DNA of 64,000 bases from contig NC_016476.1 in NCBI RefSeq assembly GCF_000226095.1, positions 372,001 through 436,000 of the forward strand, in the 5' to 3' direction. The notes beneath the pieces were generated by a model, which saw only the letters and a list, made by a program, of their open reading frames with translations, did no database searches and was not told the origin of the DNA. The position numbers were made by a program, and so were the translations under genes. Below, in pieces: positions 58,001 to 64,000 of this stretch. Every line of letters starts with the position of its first letter. Position 1 is the first letter of the stretch. Origin of the DNA: Thermothelomyces thermophilus ATCC 42464 (taxonomy: Eukaryota; Ascomycota; Sordariomycetes; Sordariales; Chaetomiaceae).

Positions 58001-60945
58001 CAGTGCTCCGCATTCGTTAACGGAGAGAACAGCTATTAGCAGTTTAGCTTATTCCTCCTATCGCGATATCGATGTCGTTATGCTGCCTCTTCTAGAGTCC
58101 GTAGTGGTCTGCCTGCCACTATCCGTCTCTTGCGGTAGATCCGTAGGATATGCCTTTCTTTAAGCATCGTCTGCTTATGATCCTTATACGCTCCCTATCT
58201 TACTAGTCGAATATAACTCCATTTAGGGTTATAGGTAGCTACCATTCTTCTAGCTAATGTCTAGGTCGTAATCTTTATACTATAGTAACTCTAATATTAT
58301 ATCTTTATCATTACCTATATCTACGATGCTAAATACGATTATTATAGTCTTCCCTACTATAGTAATATCGATTAGTTTAGTCTCTCTATATACCTATTAC
58401 GTCGGAAATGGCCCTTTGACTATGCTATACTTCTGCTTTATTCTCTAGGGTATCTGTAGCTGATTTACAAGTGTCGGCGAAATCAGGTTTAGCTCTACTC
58501 TACTATCTACTAGTACGAGCATTTTGTACTGTTTCCACTATGCTATTATCTATAGTCGCTTGTCTTGCCGCCGTCGTCCAAAGATTGTAGCGATTTCCTA
58601 TGTTTCTGCCGGGAGGTCTCGGTATAGTGGTCTCTTACGCTAGTCCCTCCTATACTATGCTACTACTCGCTGCTACGTAGGCGTTAATGGTTTCCGGGCC
58701 CCTTAGAGGGCCTTGACCTGTTTCCCAGGTCAGTGCTAACCTCTCTGGTTATTTAGCTGATAGCGGCTTTGTCGATCGTGCTTATTTCCGTGAGCTATTA
58801 GGTGCTTGCGGCTTCTTACTATTAGGTCTGTTTTACTTTCCGTCGTATATACTATAGCTTTATCTAAAGCTCCCGAATTCGCAATTTCTTTTCGTCCGCG
58901 TAATAGAGGCAATCGTTACTCTAGCACAAGTCCTATATATCTCGTCCGGTTCCGTAGTACCTAGGCCAGGCTCGTTTTAGGACTACTGTGATACTTTCTA
59001 GGTCTCGGGCTTCGATTTCCTAGAGCAATTCGGCTGCTCTGTTTCCTATATTGTAGACCTATTCTATAGGGTACAAGCCTCTATCCTTGTTTTCCTATCG
59101 GGTCGGCTAGTGATTGTTTTCGAATTTGTCGTGGAAGTGATATCGGCATTTATATACTATATACTGGAACCAGGGCACTTGTGTATATGCCTCGTGTCGA
59201 GGGTATAGTCGTATAGCGTTGCCTAGAAGGTATTAGAATTCTTTTCCGAATCCTTCCCACTATACATAGGCCGTAGGTACTCTAATGCTAAGATAAGAGT
59301 ACTTCTTCTAGTAGCTTTCCCACATACGCTCGTCTTTCCCGCGGTTTGCTCGTATAAACTAGTATTCTAGGTTCCACACGTCGTTACTAAGTTACTAATC
59401 GTCAAGGTACTCGGCATAGCTATCAGGCCTATCATATATCATAGGCTATTCTCCTTTGATAGCTTCTACGATACGTCGGAGTTCCCTTATCTCGTCCCTC
59501 ATTCTATTGCTCTACTAGGTAAGTCAAATCAAGCGTTTATCCCGTTTATATAGTTCCGTATTAAGCTAGAAAACTTCGTTACAGTACTATTCGATTCGTT
59601 CCTAGAGGAATAAAACATTAGGTCCGGGTCTTTCGATTCCTTAGGTGTCGGTTGTCTACGATCTATCCTGCCTCTACGTGACTGTGAAACCCTACTACCT
59701 CAAGGCTAGGAGAATCGAAATTGGCGGCGCATACTCTCCTACCATATCCCATTCGGCAAGACCTGTCTCTAGATCTATAGTGACTAGTTCGGAGTATAGT
59801 GCTTGTTCATCTTCACCGTTGCCGTTATATCTAAGACTATCCGTGTCACTGCCCTTGTCTTTGTAGCTCGTAGCCGCTATTTCGATGACGTTCTTAGTAG
59901 TTTCGTCGATAGCCGTAATTTCCTTCCTAAGGGCTGGTTTCTATTCTTTCTTCGGGCTTTGGTATTCTCGCTTATAGTGCCCTTTCTTTCTATAGTTATA
60001 ATAGGTAACATTAGACTTGTCTTTGGTCGTCTTCTTCTGGTCCTGCTTTTACGCTATATCTATATCTATAGCTCTAGGGTATATCCTATACGAGGTACTG
60101 ACGTATGCTCGCTTTTTCTTATCGTTAGCCTTAACCGTAGTTCTATTTATTTAATCTCGTTTCTGCTGCTCTTGTATATAGAGTCGATCATCGATCCTAA
60201 TAGCCTATATAATATATTTATCTAGAGTCTTAGGCCGATCGTACTTATATAGCTCGTCCTTAACCTTTTCCTTTAGGCCATTATAGAACAATTACATTAA
60301 CACCTTATTATTAAGCTAAGACTTGAGTATATCCTATCTAAACTATATAGCGTAAGAGGCTGCTAACTTAGTCTGTCGGAGATTAGCAAGTCTTTCTTAT
60401 ATATAAATCTTCTCGTCTTTGTCGCTAAAAACCTTCCGAAGCTCTTCTTCGAAACGGTTATAAGATTAGAAGACTACCTATATAAATACGTCTCGATCGT
60501 CTTTATCTTCCTCTATAAGATAGTCGTTCTATATAGGCTCGAACTATCTAAGTACCTTGCCCTCTAATCTTATAGCTATATAGAGGACTTTGGCTTTGTC
60601 ATCTAGAAACTTGTCATCATTAAGCTAGAAGTAGGATCGGAGGTTTGTCAGGAATCCTGCAAGATCCTCCTTAGTTCCTCCGTATTTGCTAGGTAGTTCG
60701 ATCTTGATACGCTTCGCTTTAGCGCCCTCAAGTGCCTCGATTTTGGTATAGGCCTCGTTAACCAACTTCTGCGAGTACTTTTCGCGGTTCTCGAGTTCCT
60801 TGATTCGAGCTTGAGCAGCCTTGTCTCTCTGGTCTAACTCCTAGATCCGCTGCTAGAGTTGACCAAGCTAAGCGAGCAGCTGTTCGGCCGTAACGTTGGT
60901 AGCCATGTCGATGTCGAGGTCGAAGTCACCTCCGTTCTGAACCAT
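54955..60945 (-). pseudogene. G3 gag-pol (gag to chromodomain)
   Basis: Starts MVQNGGDFDLDIDMATN at 60945. gag has a coiled-coil N-terminal part and a CCHC knuckle near 60000 in which Cys codons have become Tyr. RT (about 58000-56950) has YLDD and the thumb segment VFLGYEISPRQIRIEPSKVK. RNase H (about 56900-56550), integrase (about 56300-55300, with RQGLEVTVPR-type C-terminal block) and chromodomain (EILDLYIINGKL near 55160) follow, and the frame ends near 54955. Chromodomain integrases target retrotransposons to heterochromatin, which fits the nesting seen here. RIP-type stops remain throughout. Confidence 0.88.
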
Positions 60946-60972
60946 GACAGAACAAAGGGAGTAGTAACAACG

Positions 60973-61420
60973 TGTGACGAACCTAACTTAGACTTCTTCT
61001 AAAAGGGTCTAGATAGAGGTAGATTAGGCGGGACAAGCAGGCAGGTTGTCTAAGGGATTCGGTAAAGCTAAAGGGTTTATAATAACACTTAGAGTTATCT
61101 CTTATAGTAATCAATAATGCTCGGTATAAGTATTATGATTATAATTATTACCACTAGCAAACTCCTAGAGTCTACTATAACGAGTGACTAGCTAGCTATA
61201 TATATATAATTGTCTGTCCTTCTTCAATAGTTATCACTAGTACTACTTCTCCTTTCACTTCGTGATTCTGCGTTGTCAACGGTGACATGTTATTATCACC
61301 AGTGAAGACCTTAGTCTTGGCGGTGATAATCTTCTGATTGGTCCATCGAGTGATTGGCTGTCGGAATGTCCCGCGTCCTGGCTACAGCCTGCCAGGCTGC
61401 CTATGTGCTTATTCGTGACA
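60973..61420 (-). repeat. G3 5' LTR (right)
   Basis: 448-bp partner of the left LTR, followed by the duplicated CTAAT. Confidence 0.95.
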
Positions 61421-61425
61421 CTAAT

Positions 61426-63171
61426 ACTCTTTAATCTATATATTAGTAGCGCTCCCTTTAAACTTCTTAAGTTCTTTATAGCTTAAGGGAGTTAGCTTAT
61501 ATATACTAGGTATATCTAGCCTATATCTTCTTACTACCTTTCTAATATATTAGTTATAGACTAACTATATCTTATATATAGGTCGATCTTAAATTACCCT
61601 AATACCAAGGAACTAACTAATATTACCCTGCTTATAGACGTTATATCAAGCTATAATTCCTTCTATCACCTACTTAGCCGCTATAGCATTACTTTTATAA
61701 AAGAAGACTAAGAAGTCATCGATATAGAAAATTAGGATAACGTATTTATTATAGCTTAGGAAGAGGCACTTCTCTTTGCCTAATGATTCTATACCTAGAT
61801 CTGATAGCGTTTTATAGAACTCCTTATACTACAAGAGTAGCAAGTTTCTTAAGCCGTATAAAGCTCTTCGTAACTCTATATATTTCCTTAGCTACTTAAA
61901 TCCTTCTAGTAATTCGTAGATAATAGGATCGTCTTCCGGTCGTTTGGCATTAAGGAACGCTTATACTATATTAAACTACTTGACTTCCAAGTCGAAATAT
62001 ATAGCGATCGCTATCATTATACGGAATAACTATACTACTAGAGTAGCTACGTATGTACTTTCTACTAAGCTAATATCTTATAGATCTCCTTATATATAGA
62101 TCCTTGTCTTGTACTTCTCTAAGAAACCGTCCTTATCAAACTTATACGTAAAGACCTATTTTAACGGGATAGGTCGTGCTTTCGCCTACTTATATAGTAC
62201 GATCTTCTATATTCCCTTGCTCTCTAAGTTATATATCTCCTTACAAGCTATATCTTTGAACTATTATTCTAATAGGTAGTTATATAGGTCTTACTAATTA
62301 ATAGGAACGCGAGTAAGATCGTTAATATACTAATATAGCTTATTTAAAGCTACCCTAAGGTATATAGTATCTTTCTATCATATAGTAGTAGCAAACATTA
62401 TATATATTATTCTTATGCTCTAGTCCTCTAGGTAAGCTTCCTATTGATTAGGTAAGTAAGTCTTATGGAACTATTACTAGAGTTCCTTAGTTATATAAAT
62501 AAAAGAGTAGTAATAATTGACCTTCTCTTTGTTTTATAGCTATTTACTTAACTATATAAGGTCCCTAGGTATATAAGCCCTCCTCCTACCTCTGCCTCTT
62601 CTTATATGAGGTTACTAAGTAGCTTCTCCTTTGCTTCTACCTTCTAGAGAATACGTTAGCTAGTCCGGACTTTACTTAACGCTCTACTCCTCTAGCCTAG
62701 CTAGGTATAATATATTAGTAGTACCGTCCCTAGCTTCTAACTCTTTCGTCCACTTATCGCGTATACTAGATTCTTCTATAGAAGGTATCCCTCTATTAGA
62801 TTCGACGGCTCCCCTGCTCTCCCTAGCGTCTAATTAGCTAGCTAGCGACTAAGAAAGCCCTAATTCAAACCTTCCTACTTCCTAGTAGATATCCCTTTTA
62901 CTAGCTATCGTAAGGCAAGTTACTAAGGGCTTAGGTATATATTTAGGGGTCAAGAGTCTTCTAAAGCTCTCTATCCATTTAGTAAGTTTATCTATTACCT
63001 ATATTTCTATTATAAGAGTTTCTAGAACTAATTACTTGCTTATAAGCTATATATTAGAGAGCTCCCTTACCCCTAAGTCTTGACCCTATTAGAGAGGTTA
63101 ATCTACTACTAGACTCTCTTACAATAGGGGCGGCTAAGCTACTATAATAGAGTCTTCTACTAGTTATCAGG
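61426..63171 (-). pseudogene. C4 copia pol fragment (RT and integrase end)
   Basis: Equivalent to 22230-23970 of C1. RT with YIDD at 61715-61726, then the low-complexity Ser/Thr/Pro linker between RT and integrase at about 62600-63100. Broken by TAG/TAA codons and cut by G4 at 63171. Confidence 0.8.
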
Positions 63172-64000
63172 TGTAACGAACCCAACTCAGACTTCTTCTA
63201 AAAGGGTTCAGACGGAGGTGAATTAAGCGGGACAAGCGTACAGGTCGTCTAAGGGATTCGGTAAAGCCAAAGGGTTTACAACAACACTAGAGTTGTCTCC
63301 TATAATAGTTAGTAATGCTTAGTATAAGTACTTGTGATTATAGGTTAGGTTACTATCACTAATAAACTCCTAGAGTCCACCATAACAAGTGACTATTTAT
63401 ATATATATATACTTCTGCCGATCGCTCATAGTCCCTTTTTATCCTGTTCTTGGATCGCCTTTAGTAGCTAGCTATCCTCTGCTATCTTTCCCTTTTTAGT
63501 AATCGTTCGCCTGTGGTAGCCCGCGCTCCCTAGCGATCCCATGTCAGCCTTGCTTCGTGCCCTTCTTGATTAGTGGCTCATTTAGCCTTCTGTGCCCCAC
63601 CGGGTCGTAGTATATAGTTAGCTCGTGATACGATGCCCCCTCTTTAGGGCTTTCGACCCGAAAGCTTCTTATAACTTGTTTTAAATACTACTAATACCCC
63701 CTTTTTCTAGTAAGTAATATCCTTCTTCTATTAACTTCCTTTTATTATAGCTAATCGTGTTCCTAGGAATCATCGCGATCTTAAACGCAAACGACATACT
63801 ATTACGATCAAGATTAAGCGAGAGGGTTACAAGGTTACTATACCTTGTAAGCGTTATTAGAATGTAAAGCTGTAAAAGCATTATATAATGATAGAGGGTT
63901 TAAACAAGTGTCAAAACTGTATTTATATAGGCAAGAAGTATAGTAGTCTAAACATTGTAGATACCTATAGGTTCCTCAGTTTTTTTTTTTTTTTTTTTTA
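63172..64000 (-). mobile_element. Ty3/gypsy element G4, 3' end only (continues past window)
   Basis: LTR at 63172-63630 (459 bp) of the G2 type, preceded by TCAGG, the expected left target duplication. It is followed by the purine tract (complement CGATGCCCCCTCTTT) and the antisense accessory frame. Orientation matches G2 and G3. The rest lies outside the window. Confidence 0.85.
63747..64000 (+). pseudogene. G4 antisense accessory frame, first exon
   Basis: Starts at ATA (former ATG) and encodes the same basic segment as G2 (TITIKIKREGYKVTIP), then a Cys/Tyr array (C-x2-Y, longer gap, Y-x8-C-x2-C-x6-Y). It reaches an intron-like boundary at about 63975 and a T20 tract (63980-63999) at the window edge. 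Confidence 0.55.

Larger units (their letters stand above)
53823..61420 (-). mobile_element. Complete Ty3/gypsy chromovirus G3, least damaged copy
   Basis: 7598 bp with two 448-bp LTRs and an exact CTAAT duplication on both sides (53818-53822, 61421-61425); removing it restores the C4 sequence. gag starts at 60945 on the minus strand. The RT motif YLDD is intact at 57320-57331, and a 103-codon open stretch of the RT thumb (57268-56957) survives. RNase H is complete. It still has numerous TAG codons in gag and pol, so it is probably inactive, but it is the best template for reading the family. Confidence 0.93.
51690..63171 (-). mobile_element. Ty1/copia element C4 (contains G3; interrupted by G4)
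   Basis: Same family and orientation as C1: 3' LTR at 51690-51901 (212 bp), the antisense accessory frame, then RNase H and RT on the minus strand. The RT motif YIDD is intact at 61715-61726. It is split by G3 (53823-61420) with the duplication CTAAT, and cut again at 63171 by G4; the remaining 5' part lies beyond the window. Less damaged than C1 at the catalytic site but still full of RIP-type stops. Confidence 0.88.

Overview
The window looks like a chromosome segment of a filamentous ascomycete. A Sordariomycete, possibly Chaetomiaceae-like, fits the short introns, the very GC-rich coding sequence and the fungal-type SLX4, eS21 and Nudix genes, but the genus cannot be fixed from this sequence. 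It has three parts: an AT-rich repeat block (1-28358), a GC-rich gene island (28359-51689) and a second AT-rich repeat block (51690-64000).

Both AT-rich blocks are LTR retrotransposons damaged by C-to-T and G-to-A transitions, as expected from repeat-induced point mutation (RIP). Coding frames can still be followed but are full of TAG/TAA codons and Cys-to-Tyr changes. The nesting can be read from target-site duplications. On the left, a Ty3/gypsy chromovirus (G0, start outside the window) was hit in pol by a second one (G1, 1158-8645, TSD AGTAG) and in its 3' LTR by a Ty1/copia element (C1, 12717-27177, TSD ACTAG). C1 was itself hit by a third Ty3 element (G2, 13556-21012, TSD TGTAA). A truncated copia copy (C3) closes the left block. 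On the right, copia C4 (from 51690) contains a complete Ty3 element G3 (53823-61420, TSD CTAAT) and the start of another, G4 (from 63172).

The gene island carries, in order: a mitochondrial-type Nudix hydrolase (-), SLX4 (-), ribosomal protein eS21 (+), an intron-containing tRNA-Arg(UCU) (+), a hypothetical two-exon gene (+), a Pro/Gln/Asp-rich hypothetical gene (+), a glutathione S-transferase with four exons (-), an opine-dehydrogenase-like oxidoreductase (+), a class I methyltransferase (-) and a decayed NmrA-like reductase (-). They are ordinary individually controlled fungal genes, not an operon or an obvious pathway cluster.

The most interesting signal is in the retrotransposons. Every Ty3 element here carries, between the chromodomain and the 3' LTR, a reading frame on the strand opposite to gag-pol. 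It encodes a six-cysteine Zn2Cys6-like cluster followed by a coiled coil, probably split by a short intron. The copia elements independently carry an opposite-strand, intron-containing, Cys-rich reading frame in the same 3' position. These antisense accessory genes are best seen at 54398-55059, 12353-11704 (minus), 14130-14807, 13187-13550 with 21018-21530, and 52164-53111.
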